Source: Candidatus Bathyarchaeota archaeon B63 (GTDB taxonomy: Archaea; Thermoproteota; Bathyarchaeia; Bathyarchaeales; DTEX01). From it: a stretch of DNA of 14,390 bases. The position numbers and the translations under genes were made by a program. The stretch spans positions 1-14,390 of the forward strand of contig LUCF01000006.1 of the NCBI GenBank assembly GCA_001593845.1, read 5' to 3'. Every line of letters starts with the position of its first letter. Positions within the stretch are counted from its first letter, which is position 1. Below the pieces are notes generated by a model. The model searched no databases. It was not told the origin of the DNA and saw only the letters and a list, made by a program, of their open reading frames with translations. Of the stretch, positions 6,368 through 13,012 are shown in pieces.

Positions 6368-6841
6368 TCAGTCTTTATGTTTCATCATCAGAGCTTCCTT
6401 CATTATCACGGTTTCGATCTCCCTGATCCTTTTAAGTTCTTCATCATTCGTTATGAATGCATCCGCATTATTTGTGAGTGAAGCCGCGACCTGTAAAGCG
6501 TCTGGAGGCCTCACTCCATATCTAGCTCTAATCTCAGCTGCTCTTTCAGCAACTTCAGCATCGACTTGCTTAATTTCCAGGTTTGGAAATGTCTGAAGAA
6601 TGAATTTATATTCGTTTGCGGCTTCCTCGTTTCCATCCCTCTTCGGCTTAACTAAAACCTCCATCAGAGTGATTGTTGAGGTGACTCCCCTCATCTTTCC
6701 AGTCTCTATCATCTCGAAGAGAATGTCAGTGAAGGGTAAATACTCCTCGTTCTCTTCGAAGTGGTATATGAATGCGGCGGTGTCAATCCCTACTATCCGA
6801 TATTTCTCCAGTAATTCTTTAATTGACTGTTTTAGACCCAT
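6368..6841 (-). CDS. vapC: PIN-domain ribonuclease toxin (VapC-like)
   Basis: A 157-residue PIN-domain protein, the toxin of a VapBC pair; such toxins are Mg2+-dependent RNases that cut specific RNAs. The four acidic positions are present: D20 in VGIDTAAFIY, E61 in TLMEVLV, D114 in RPPDALQVAAS, and D133 in FITNDEEL. Length is slightly above the usual 125-145 because of an N-terminal helix before the first strand. The ATG at 6841 overlaps the 3' end of the antitoxin gene by 10 bp, the normal coupled layout. Base composition is more AT-rich than in the neighbouring genes, consistent with a mobile toxin-antitoxin cassette. Substrate RNA cannot be told from sequence. Confidence 0.88.
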   Translation of the reverse strand: MGLKQSIKELLEKYRIVGIDTAAFIYHFEENEEYLPFTDILFEMIETGKMRGVTSTITLMEVLVKPKRDGNEEAANEYKFILQTFPNLEIKQVDAEVAERAAEIRARYGVRPPDALQVAASLTNNADAFITNDEELKRIREIETVIMKEALMMKHKD

Positions 6842-7068
6842 ACTTTCCTTTCCTCTTTAATGTACTCTGCGGCTTCAACATCCCTCCAGACTTCCTTGTG
6901 AAGACCACGCATATAATCCGTGTAGCTCTTCGGCTTAGGCCTCATCAATATCTGTCCATCCTTCACTGAAACGACAAGTTCATCCCCCCGGTTAATCTTC
7001 AGCGCTTTACGAGCTTGTTTAGGAATGACAACTTGGTATTTCCTGCTGACCCGCACCGTCTCCGTCAT
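6832..7068 (-). CDS. vapB: AbrB/MazE-type antitoxin (VapB-like)
   Basis: A 78-residue DNA-binding antitoxin. Residues 1-45 form the AbrB swapped-hairpin fold (VRVSRKYQVVIPKQARKAL, then GDELVVSVKDGQILMRPK). The C-terminal part (about 50-78), rich in charged and aromatic residues, should bind and mask VapC. An upstream in-frame ATG (7077) would add three residues. I choose ATG 7068 because GGAGG (7082-7078) lies 9 nt before it, ideal spacing, but only touches the first ATG. The pair is probably autoregulated by this protein at its own promoter, as is usual for VapBC. Confidence 0.88.
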   Translation of the reverse strand: MTETVRVSRKYQVVIPKQARKALKINRGDELVVSVKDGQILMRPKPKSYTDYMRGLHKEVWRDVEAAEYIKEERKVWV

Positions 7069-7077
7069 AATTAACAT

Positions 7078-7114
7078 CCTCCACTTTACCTTTTTTATTT
7101 TACTTTACTATAAA
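7078..7114 (-). promoter_or_regulatory. vapBC promoter and ribosome binding site
   Basis: On the minus strand TTTATAGT (about 7114-7107) preceded by purine-rich CGAAAAAG resembles a TATA box with a BRE element. It lies about 25 bp before the GGAGG ribosome site (7082-7078), so the leader would be very short. The GGAGG fixes the vapB start at 7068. Confidence 0.5.
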
Positions 7115-7204
7115 CTTTTTCGTTTTACCCAGTCTCGCTGCGAGGAAGTCTACTGGCGCGTGTATGTTCTCGGCTATTAGGAGAGCCCTGCCCCTGCTGG
7201 AAGC

Positions 7205-7351
7205 TTAAGACTCGTCTTTCTCAGCTTCTGAAGGGGCGAATGCCTCTCCAACCGTCCCGACAGCTGACTCGTCCTGTCTGAGAAGAACCTCGTCGCGCAG
7301 TTCTCCAGGAGTGCTCTTCCCCCGCTTCCCTCCAGAACATCCATTACACAT
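7205..7351 (-). CDS. Candidate small protein (48 aa) with N-terminal Cys-x2-Cys
   Basis: An ATG at 7351 opens a 48-codon frame ending in TAA at 7205-7207. An in-frame stop at 7358-7360 limits the start to this ATG. The predicted protein begins MCNGCSGGKRGKS, with Cys2 and Cys5 beside a basic patch. The middle (PGELRDEVLLRQDE) is helix-like and the tail (PSEAEKDES) is acidic. It looks like coding sequence, and the opposite strand is broken by stops. The same frame stays open past the TAA, from 7204 to another TAA at 7100-7102 (34 codons, for example RALLIAENIHAPVDFLAARL), but without a start codon. No family recognised. It could be a small metal-binding protein or the remnant of a longer gene. 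Confidence 0.38.
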   Translation of the reverse strand: MCNGCSGGKRGKSTPGELRDEVLLRQDESAVGTVGEAFAPSEAEKDES

Positions 7352-7615
7352 TGAGTGCTAAGTATGAACGCGACGTTGCGTTTCTATAGTCAATCCTCCG
7401 ATAGAGAGGCCGACGCAATCCATGAATGGGCATCCATCAGGCATATTAAACGATCCACAGAACATCCATCCATCAGCACCCAAGTATATATACTATTTTT
7501 TCTGCCGTGGCGGGAGCGCAGGGAGAGGACGATCAGCAGATAAGAAATGCTTTAATTATCGCGCCGCATATTATTGATGAAGCTTCTAAACTTGCCGAAA
7601 AATATAAGGGGTGCG
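7352..7615. other. Gap upstream of prefoldin beta
   Basis: It holds a strong TATA candidate (listed separately) and no well-supported gene. A GTG at 7507 opens a frame that runs into the prefoldin gene in another frame; its first 40 codons look weakly coding, but its continuation is plainly a shadow. TTTAATTAT (7551-7559) is a second TATA candidate about 22 bp before the alternative prefoldin ATG at 7577. I see no RNA gene. Confidence 0.35.
7483..7494 (+). promoter_or_regulatory. Palindromic TATA box AGTATATATACT
   Basis: A perfect 12-bp palindrome containing TATATA, followed by ATTTTTT, lies about 130 bp before the preferred prefoldin start. It is the best TATA match in the gap and probably drives the prefoldin - DUF3194 - DHH operon from about 7515, leaving a leader near 100 nt. 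The symmetry would allow transcription either way. Confidence 0.45.
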
Positions 7616-7984
7616 ATGAAGGTGAGTACGGGAGTCAAGCTTCCACCAGCAGTTCAGGAGAGGCTACTGCGCCTCCAGCAGCTACAGCAGACTCTCCAGA
7701 ATGTCCTAGCCCAGAAACAGCAGGTTGAGCTCGAGCTCCTGGAGGTCGATAAGGCCCTTGAGGAGCTCGAGAAGACACCGGATGACGGGGTCATCTATAA
7801 ATCCGTGGGTTCCCTCCTGATCAGGACTGAGAAGTCAAAGATCACTGAGGAGCTCAAGGAGAGGAAGGAGATTGCGAATATGAGGGTCTCGGTTCTGGGG
7901 AAGCAGGAGGAGCGCCTCAGAAGCCAGATCAAGGAGCTTAATGAACGTCTCCAGCGTGATCTCCGTCCACTCTCATCTCAGTAA
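7616..7984 (+). CDS. pfdB: Prefoldin subunit beta
   Basis: The beta subunit of the archaeal alpha2-beta4 prefoldin, a cytosolic holdase that passes unfolded proteins to the thermosome. From ATG 7616 it has 122 residues, matching the family. It opens with VKLPPAVQERLLRLQQLQQT and a long coiled-coil helix (about 9-52, Gln-rich). A beta hairpin follows (DDGVIYKSVGSLLIRTEK, about 55-72), with the typical VYK-VG pattern, then a second coiled-coil helix to about 115. Upstream starts at TTG 7574 or ATG 7577 would add 13-14 residues not typical of the family. GGTG lies 2 nt before ATG 7616, tight but usable. The stop overlaps the next start as TAATG, marking a coupled operon. Confidence 0.93.
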   Translation: MKVSTGVKLPPAVQERLLRLQQLQQTLQNVLAQKQQVELELLEVDKALEELEKTPDDGVIYKSVGSLLIRTEKSKITEELKERKEIANMRVSVLGKQEERLRSQIKELNERLQRDLRPLSSQ

Positions 7985-8298
7985 TGGTGAAGTCTTTGGA
8001 AGAGGTGAGGAGGCCCAGCCTCTCATACGAGCAGCTGGAGAGGTTATGTGAGGTAGCCGAGGAGGCGGCGAGGGAATACATCTCCTCGAGGGTCCCAAGC
8101 CGCGGGATAGTCGACCTGCAGATCACCGTTAACACGGTCGATTCTGAGAAGCTGAGCCTCGAGGTCGACGTCGATTTGACGCTCTCTCCCCTCCTCGGCG
8201 GGGTTGACGTGAAGAAGCTCGCTGAGGGGGCGGTTGAGGCCGCCTTCGAGGCGGCTGAGAATTACATGAGGGAAGTATCATGTCATTCCACGCCGTGA
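7984..8298 (+). CDS. DUF3194 family protein, conserved prefoldin neighbour
   Basis: A 104-residue archaeal protein of the DUF3194 type, whose function is not known. The layout fits: a helix with the pattern LCEVAEEAAREYISSRVP (about 22-38), strands with alternating hydrophobics (IVDLQITVNTV and KLSLEVDVDLTLSPLLGG), then the helix VDVKKLAEGAVEAAFEAAENYM (about 74-95). It starts within the prefoldin stop (TAATG) and its 3' end overlaps the DHH gene by 19 bp. The constant position between these two genes in archaea suggests a linked role, but the sequence shows no catalytic motif. The last residues (SCHSTP) merely read through the DHH start region. Confidence 0.82.
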   Translation: MVKSLEEVRRPSLSYEQLERLCEVAEEAAREYISSRVPSRGIVDLQITVNTVDSEKLSLEVDVDLTLSPLLGGVDVKKLAEGAVEAAFEAAENYMREVSCHSTP

Positions 8299-9287
8299 GG
8301 TCGCTTATCCAGGAAAGAGCGCCGAAGCTCATACTGATCCTCTGTCACCAGAATGCGGATCCCGACGCCCTATGCGCGGCCTACGTCTTCTCAAGCCTTC
8401 TGAGGAGGATCATCCCGAACACGAGGATCGAGGTCGCCTCCCCAGAGGGCATAAGCAAGCTCTCCGAGGCGCTCTCAGATCTCCTGCCCATCCGCGTGTT
8501 AACTGAGCTTCCAGAGGTCCCAGCCGACGTGATCGTGATGCTGGACACGAATACCGTCAAGCAGCTGGGGCCATGGGAAAGATTCGTGAAGAGGTCAACG
8601 GCTCCCCTGATAGTCATCGATCACCACGCGAGCCACCCGGAGACGGAGCGGATGGCATCAATCATTATCTGCGACGAGAACGCCTCCTCAACATGCGAGA
8701 TAATCCACAGATTCTTCGATGAGCTCGGCATAAGACCATCAAGGGAGGAGGCGCAGGCCCTCTTTCTAGGCATAGCCTTCGATACTAAACACTTCGTCCT
8801 CGCAAACTCGGAGACCTTCAAGGCTGCTGCAGCCCTGGTAGAGGCGGGCGTGGATGCTCAGAAGATCCTCTCACGCCTCTCGCTCCCAACCAGCCTGCCT
8901 GAACGAATAGCGAGGCTTAAGGCCTGCAGGCGGATGCAGCTCATGCGGATAGATGACTGGCTCATAGCCTTCTCCAAGGTGAGCTCTTTCCAGGCCTCAG
9001 CCGCCCGCGCGCTTGTGGGTATGGGGGCGCACTTGGCGATGGTGGGCGGACAGAAGGGGGATAGCCTCCAGATAAGCATCAGGTCAGACCCCGAGTTTCA
9101 CAGGGAGACGGGTTTTCATCTGGGGAGGGACCTCGCCAAGCCCCTGGGGGAGTTCTTTCACGGGATGGGCGGAGGCCACTCGACGGCGGCTGGGGTGAAC
9201 GGCACCGGAGATTATGAATCCGCCGTTAAGAGGGCTATACGGATAATAAGGGAGAAGCTGGGGAAGAAGGGGCCGCCGTCAGATTAG
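8280..9287 (+). CDS. DHH/DHHA1 family phosphoesterase (NrnA/RecJ-like)
   Basis: A 335-residue manganese-dependent phosphoesterase. The DHH domain shows motif I CHQNADPDAL (H23, D27, D29), motif II MLDTN (D89), motif III IDHHASH (D114, H115, H116) and motif IV GIAFDTKH (D168). The C-terminal DHHA1 domain ends in the substrate-binding motif GGGHSTAAG (297-305). Length matches NrnA-like oligoribonuclease/pAp phosphatases and the archaeal DHH proteins that follow prefoldin genes. Substrate (short RNA or DNA, cyclic dinucleotides, pAp) cannot be decided from sequence. It starts inside the DUF3194 gene with GAGGG about 9 nt upstream and ends with a 4-bp overlap with the opposing iolB gene. Confidence 0.9.
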   Translation: MSFHAVRSLIQERAPKLILILCHQNADPDALCAAYVFSSLLRRIIPNTRIEVASPEGISKLSEALSDLLPIRVLTELPEVPADVIVMLDTNTVKQLGPWERFVKRSTAPLIVIDHHASHPETERMASIIICDENASSTCEIIHRFFDELGIRPSREEAQALFLGIAFDTKHFVLANSETFKAAAALVEAGVDAQKILSRLSLPTSLPERIARLKACRRMQLMRIDDWLIAFSKVSSFQASAARALVGMGAHLAMVGGQKGDSLQISIRSDPEFHRETGFHLGRDLAKPLGEFFHGMGGGHSTAAGVNGTGDYESAVKRAIRIIREKLGKKGPPSD

Positions 9288-10135
9288 CCGTGAAGGGCTT
9301 CCTTGATTATCGCCTCGCCGTCCTTAACCCATCTGTGGCGCGGATCATCAGACCAGGCCCCGTACCTCCTCTCCTCCCCGGCGAGGACCCATAGATAATA
9401 TAGCTGATAGCCCGGAGCAGCAACGACGGGGTGGTAGCCCCGGGGAATGACGACTAGATCGTCATTCTCGATCAGGAATATCTCGTCGAATGGGCTCTCA
9501 TCATCCGGGGATGTATAGACCCTCTGCAGTCCGAAGCCGTAAGCCGGCTTAACCTTGAAGAAGTATACCTCCTCAAGCGGCACCTCAGCTGGCCCTCTGC
9601 TATCATGCTTGTGCGGGGGGTAACTCGACCAGTTCCCTGGGGGATTGAATGTCTCGCCGACCAGAAGCCTCTCAGCCTCAACGTTCTCCCCAACCGAGGT
9701 GTAGACCCTCCTCCTCCAGTTCCAGGCGCCCACAATATTCTCTGAGGCTTCTTCGGGCTTAACGAGGACCGGTGGGGAGGCTGAGCCGCTCGGGGCCATC
9801 GAGACACCGATCTCGACCGCTGACTCGGCCTTTACCGTATACTCAGAGCCGGGTGGGAGATAAACCATCGTGGGCTTACCTGAGAAGACGTCGCGTCTCC
9901 AGCCGATCGATTTGTAGACCGCCTTCCGAGTTGGGGTTCGGACCTGTATGCTGCATCTCCCCCCAAAGATCGTTAGGACGGCTTCGCGGCCCCCAGTCTT
10001 CCCCTCGTACTCCCCCTCCCTCTCGGGCAGGTAGATCCTCCCAAACTCGATGTACCGGAGCTCCGAGTTCTCCGGTGAGACTATGGATGTGTATCCCTCC
10101 CTGAGCTCTATGTTCTTGAAGATCCTCTTCGGCAT
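9284..10135 (-). CDS. iolB: 5-deoxy-glucuronate isomerase-like protein (KduI/IolB family)
   Basis: IolB converts 5-deoxy-D-glucuronate to 2-deoxy-5-keto-D-gluconate in myo-inositol breakdown. The 283-residue double cupin carries the IolB-type block FNPPGNWSSYPPHKHD (163-178), with metal ligands H175 and H177, then an acidic ligand in PLEEVYFFKV (E188/E189), GFGLQRVYT (200-208), and RGYHPVVAAPGYQLYYLWV with H235. The DPRHRWV ending is also typical. These favour IolB over the related pectin enzyme KduI. No other inositol gene (iolC, D, E, G) is in the window, so the real substrate may be another uronate-like sugar. ATG 10135 has GAGGGATGA just upstream and a TATA box about 40 bp away. Confidence 0.85.
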   Translation of the reverse strand: MPKRIFKNIELREGYTSIVSPENSELRYIEFGRIYLPEREGEYEGKTGGREAVLTIFGGRCSIQVRTPTRKAVYKSIGWRRDVFSGKPTMVYLPPGSEYTVKAESAVEIGVSMAPSGSASPPVLVKPEEASENIVGAWNWRRRVYTSVGENVEAERLLVGETFNPPGNWSSYPPHKHDSRGPAEVPLEEVYFFKVKPAYGFGLQRVYTSPDDESPFDEIFLIENDDLVVIPRGYHPVVAAPGYQLYYLWVLAGEERRYGAWSDDPRHRWVKDGEAIIKEALHG

Positions 10136-10171
10136 GACTCATCCCTCTTCCATATCCTAACCCGGCTGAGG

Positions 10172-10180
10172 CAATAAAAC
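10172..10180 (-). promoter_or_regulatory. TATA box candidate for iolB
   Basis: On the minus strand GTTTTATTG sits about 40 nt before the ATG at 10135. A transcript starting near 10150 would have a short leader holding GAGGG. This supports iolB having its own promoter despite the same-strand nuclease gene 107 bp upstream. Confidence 0.4.
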
Positions 10181-10242
10181 TTACCCATCCACATCCAAGA
10201 GAGGACGATCTGAGCCCATCCTGTAGTTAATGGATATGAGCC

Positions 10243-11256
10243 TCAAAATCTCGTTTGGAGATGTTCCCTATCGGCCTTCCGGATTCCCGTGGGTATCAGT
10301 TTCACCGGGTACGACCTGATGTGCAGTTTCCTCTCGATGTAGCTGGCCAGGGTCTCGTCATATCGGCCGCCGTGACATGTCAAGACGACCCCAGGTTCAC
10401 ATTCCTCCACGAACCTTATGAGGCCTGGGAAATCAGCATGGTCGCTCAGGGGAAAACCCGTCCTCCCCATCAAAAGGGCCCATCCTGAGACGAGAGCCAC
10501 CTCGAAGCCCGGGTCTGAGGCAGTGAAGTTCTTAGGCGCCACGTAGATGAATTCTCCCTCACGCATGATCTCCTCAGCTTCGGAGCTCCCCTCATCGAAG
10601 TACTCAAGATCGTACCCATAGGACTCATATATCCTGCTCATCAACGTGACCCTCCAGTGCGTGACGACCCGTATCCCCGAATCATTGAAGAGGCTGATTA
10701 TCTCCTGGGCGTTCCCGAGGGGATCAGTCTGGAAGGTGGGGATCCTCCCTCTCCTCATGACCCTTCGAGCCCACCTTATCATCTCCTCGCCGACCTCCTC
10801 GATCCTTGGGAAGACGAAGCTCGGCGATCCGAAGGTCGCCTCCAGTATCAGGATGTCGCATTGGATGGGCTCGGCTGGCCTCATCGTCTTCGTCGCCTCA
10901 GTGTTGAAGTCCCCTGTGAAGAGGACTGTTCCCTCGGGTGTCCTAACTTCATACTCTAGGCTCCCCAAGACATGCCCGGAATTGTGGGGGATAACCTCGA
11001 TGTCACCTATCGTGATCCTCTCTCCGACGGTTACTGGGGAGGAGTTCTCCGGATGGAGGCCGAAGCTTGAGACTATGTCCATGGTCTCCTTTGATGAGTA
11101 CTTCCTCGCCTCCCTTATCCTGAAGGCCGCGGAATGGTCGAAGTGGCCGTGGCTGATGAAGAACGTTGAGCCGCTGGGGCTGCTTCTCTTATAGTCGAGG
11201 ATCACCCCATCCTCTTTATGTTGGATCTGCACGCCGCTGTTCCACGTTACCCTCAA
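10243..11256 (-). CDS. Beta-CASP metallo-beta-lactamase nuclease (Ysh1/mRNA 3'-end processing exonuclease-like)
   Basis: A 337-residue metal-dependent nuclease-like protein. Visible motifs are SHGHFDH (35-41, two zinc sites), the third His in HNSGHVLGS (H95), FTGDFNTEATKTM (D116), and after a short beta-CASP insert, PLSDHADFPGL (H273) and VLTCHGGRYDE (H295). The short length and the opening VTWNSGVQI resemble the COG1236 group annotated as mRNA 3'-end processing factor or ligase-associated exonuclease, not the longer KH-domain archaeal CPSF. Start is TTG 11256: no ATG fits, the family begins at this point, and a TATA core (TAAAAATA on the minus strand) lies 27 bp upstream, so the transcript may be leaderless. 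No ligase or Lhr helicase gene is in the window. Confidence 0.85.
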   Translation of the reverse strand: MRVTWNSGVQIQHKEDGVILDYKRSSPSGSTFFISHGHFDHSAAFRIREARKYSSKETMDIVSSFGLHPENSSPVTVGERITIGDIEVIPHNSGHVLGSLEYEVRTPEGTVLFTGDFNTEATKTMRPAEPIQCDILILEATFGSPSFVFPRIEEVGEEMIRWARRVMRRGRIPTFQTDPLGNAQEIISLFNDSGIRVVTHWRVTLMSRIYESYGYDLEYFDEGSSEAEEIMREGEFIYVAPKNFTASDPGFEVALVSGWALLMGRTGFPLSDHADFPGLIRFVEECEPGVVLTCHGGRYDETLASYIERKLHIRSYPVKLIPTGIRKADREHLQTRF

Positions 11257-11278
11257 AGCCGCTCAGCCTACCCAGAAG

Positions 11279-11286
11279 TATTTTTA
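11279..11286 (-). promoter_or_regulatory. TATA box for the metallo-beta-lactamase gene
   Basis: TAAAAATA on the minus strand is centred about 27 bp before the TTG start, the spacing expected for a leaderless archaeal transcript. Confidence 0.45.
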
Positions 11287-11335
11287 GCCATAAATTAGGA
11301 TTTCGATAAAAAGAACGGCTTATTGTTCAGCATCC

Positions 11336-11482
11336 ATGCGACATAAGACCGCAACCCTTGGTGATCAAGCTGAGTATGCAACGACGTATGGCTATGCGGA
11401 TCACATTATCTCTGAAATTCGCTTTACTAGAAAATATTATATCCAGCATGGTCTAACCTCTCAAAGAGACGCTGAATGTTAA
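11336..11482 (+). CDS. Doubtful small ORF (48 aa) upstream of HMG-CoA synthase
   Basis: ATG 11336 opens 48 codons to TAA 11480-11482, whose last bases run into the AGGTGA ribosome site of the next gene. GATAAAAAG is centred about 27 bp before the ATG, which would suit a leaderless transcript. The peptide is rich in Tyr, Thr and His and matches no family I know. Codon use (CGA, TAT, CAA) differs from the neighbouring genes, and the likely HMG-CoA synthase TATA box lies inside it. More likely intergenic than a gene. Confidence 0.2.
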   Translation: MRHKTATLGDQAEYATTYGYADHIISEIRFTRKYYIQHGLTSQRDAEC

Positions 11483-11487
11483 GGTGA
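11431..11487 (+). promoter_or_regulatory. Promoter and ribosome binding site for HMG-CoA synthase
   Basis: AAAATATTATAT (11431-11442) is a good TATA core; transcription near 11465 would leave a leader of about 30 nt. It holds AGGTGA (11482-11487), 6 nt before the TTG at 11494. This strong ribosome site is what fixes the unusual TTG start. Confidence 0.6.
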
Positions 11488-11493
11488 ACCCCC

Positions 11494-12861
11494 TTGAGGA
11501 AGACTGTTGGGGTCGATGATATAGCCGCCTACGTTCCGAAGCTCTACGTAGACGCGGAGGACCTAGCCGAGGAGAGGGGGATACCGCCCAGCAAGCTCAT
11601 CAAGGGCCTAGGCATAGAGAAGCTCGCCATCCCAGATGCACATGAGGACGCCGCGACGATGGCGGCGATGGCGACCCTCGAGGTCATGGAAAAGAACGAC
11701 CTGTCACCTAAGGACATAGACTTCATCCAAGTGGCGACGGAGACGGGTCCGGACGCCGCCAAGCCCATATCATGCTACGTTCAGGGGATGCTTGAGCAGA
11801 TCTACGGCCGGGGGAGCTTCGATCATGTCGGAGCTCCGGAGACGAAGTTCGCATGTGTCGGAGCGACCTACGCCATGATCGACCGCCTAGCATACATAGC
11901 CTCAGGCTGGAACAGGGCTGAGTACTCAATAGTCGTCGCGACCGACATTGCAATGTACGAGCTCAACTCCTCGGGGGAGCCGACTCAGGGAGCAGCGGCC
12001 GTCGCCCTGCTCCTGAAGGAGAACCCCCGCCTGCTCGCTTATGAGCCTAGATTAACGGGGTTCGGCACGGTTGATGATAGGGACTTCTTCAGGCCCATAG
12101 AGAGGAAGACCGCCGTCGTGGACGGCCAGTACTCCGTAGGCTGCTATTTGAGGGACATGAGGATCGCCGCGGATGCCTACAAGAGGAACATGCTGGAGCT
12201 CGGGCTGCTCAAACACCCCAGGGAGAGCGTCGCTGATAAGATAGACCTCGCAGCTTTTCACTCTCCATTCCCGAAGATGGTCCAGTACGCCTTCGCATCG
12301 TTCCTTATTCACGACTGGAGGGGCCTGCCGAGGTGGAAGAGGATACTCGAGGAGATAGGGCCTGAGCCCAGCAGGGAGGGCCTAACCGATGTCGAGTTCT
12401 ACATATCCGATGAGTACAAGAACTTCAGGAGGAAATTCACAAGGACCGAGGAGTTCCGGAGGGAATATGAGGACAAGATTGAGGACTCACTCATAGCCCT
12501 GAGGCAGATAGGCAACTCCTACACGGCTTCAGTCTGGCTTGGGGTGGAGAGCCACTTCGAGGCTCGGGCGGATGATCTGGCTGGGAAGAGGTTCGGGGTC
12601 GGCTCCTACGGAAGCGGGAGCAGCGCGATAGTCTGCAGCTTCATCGTCCAGCCGGACTACAAGGAAGTCGTTAAGAAGATGGATCTGATGGAGAAGCTGA
12701 ACAGGCGGAGGCGCATCCCAATCAGCGTGTATGAGGATCTCCATGAGGGAAGACTCAACTTTTGTGAGAGCGTGATTCCCCCCAAGAATGAGTTCTCCCT
12801 CGTCTCGCTCGGTAAGAGAAGCCACGACATGGGATACCGGTACTACAAGTATGTGAAATAG
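11494..12861 (+). CDS. mvaS: Hydroxymethylglutaryl-CoA synthase, bacterial MvaS type
   Basis: It condenses acetyl-CoA with acetoacetyl-CoA to HMG-CoA, the committed supply for mevalonate and archaeal isoprenoid lipids. The catalytic triad is visible: E83 in VATETGPDAAK, the acyl-accepting C121 in FACVGATYA, and H256 in AAFHSPFPKM. LNSSGEPTQGAAAVALLL and the late FGVGSYGSGSSA are also classic. At 455 residues it is longer than usual archaeal HMG-CoA synthases (about 350). The whole sequence, including its C-terminus (YEDLHEGRLNF to MGYRYYK), follows the bacterial MvaS plan. An extra charged segment of roughly 50-60 residues lies at about 272-328 relative to S. aureus MvaS. It is not next to the thiolase/OB-fold pair that usually accompanies the archaeal enzyme. 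TTG start supported by AGGTGA. Confidence 0.92.
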   Translation: MRKTVGVDDIAAYVPKLYVDAEDLAEERGIPPSKLIKGLGIEKLAIPDAHEDAATMAAMATLEVMEKNDLSPKDIDFIQVATETGPDAAKPISCYVQGMLEQIYGRGSFDHVGAPETKFACVGATYAMIDRLAYIASGWNRAEYSIVVATDIAMYELNSSGEPTQGAAAVALLLKENPRLLAYEPRLTGFGTVDDRDFFRPIERKTAVVDGQYSVGCYLRDMRIAADAYKRNMLELGLLKHPRESVADKIDLAAFHSPFPKMVQYAFASFLIHDWRGLPRWKRILEEIGPEPSREGLTDVEFYISDEYKNFRRKFTRTEEFRREYEDKIEDSLIALRQIGNSYTASVWLGVESHFEARADDLAGKRFGVGSYGSGSSAIVCSFIVQPDYKEVVKKMDLMEKLNRRRRIPISVYEDLHEGRLNFCESVIPPKNEFSLVSLGKRSHDMGYRYYKYVK

Positions 12862-12878
12862 CACCTGAGAGCAGATCC

Positions 12879-12891
12879 CTTCTTATTTTTT
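12879..12891 (+). terminator. Pyrimidine-rich terminator after mvaS
   Basis: CCTTCTTATTTTTT begins about 17 bp after the mvaS stop and ends in six T. Archaeal RNA polymerase commonly stops at such T tracts without needing a hairpin. None is visible here. Confidence 0.5.
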
Positions 12892-12985
12892 AGGCGCCAA
12901 ACCGGCTGAATGCACATCGTGAAATGGATAGGGACGCTTATTAGGTATCAAGTGTCTCTCAGTTAATTACTTAAGGGAAAGGGCC

Positions 12986-12993
12986 TTAATGAA
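12986..12993 (+). promoter_or_regulatory. TATA box for the enolase-superfamily gene
   Basis: TTAATGAA is centred about 24 bp before the ATG at 13013, so the transcript would be leaderless or nearly so. This agrees with the lack of a ribosome site before that ATG. Confidence 0.4.
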
Positions 12994-13012
12994 TTAGATT
13001 ACTCAGCCAGAT

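Noticed and set aside
7507..7728. GTG-started 73-residue frame overlapping the prefoldin beta start.
   Set aside because: Its second half is a Ser/Ala/Thr/Pro-rich shadow of the prefoldin coding sequence.
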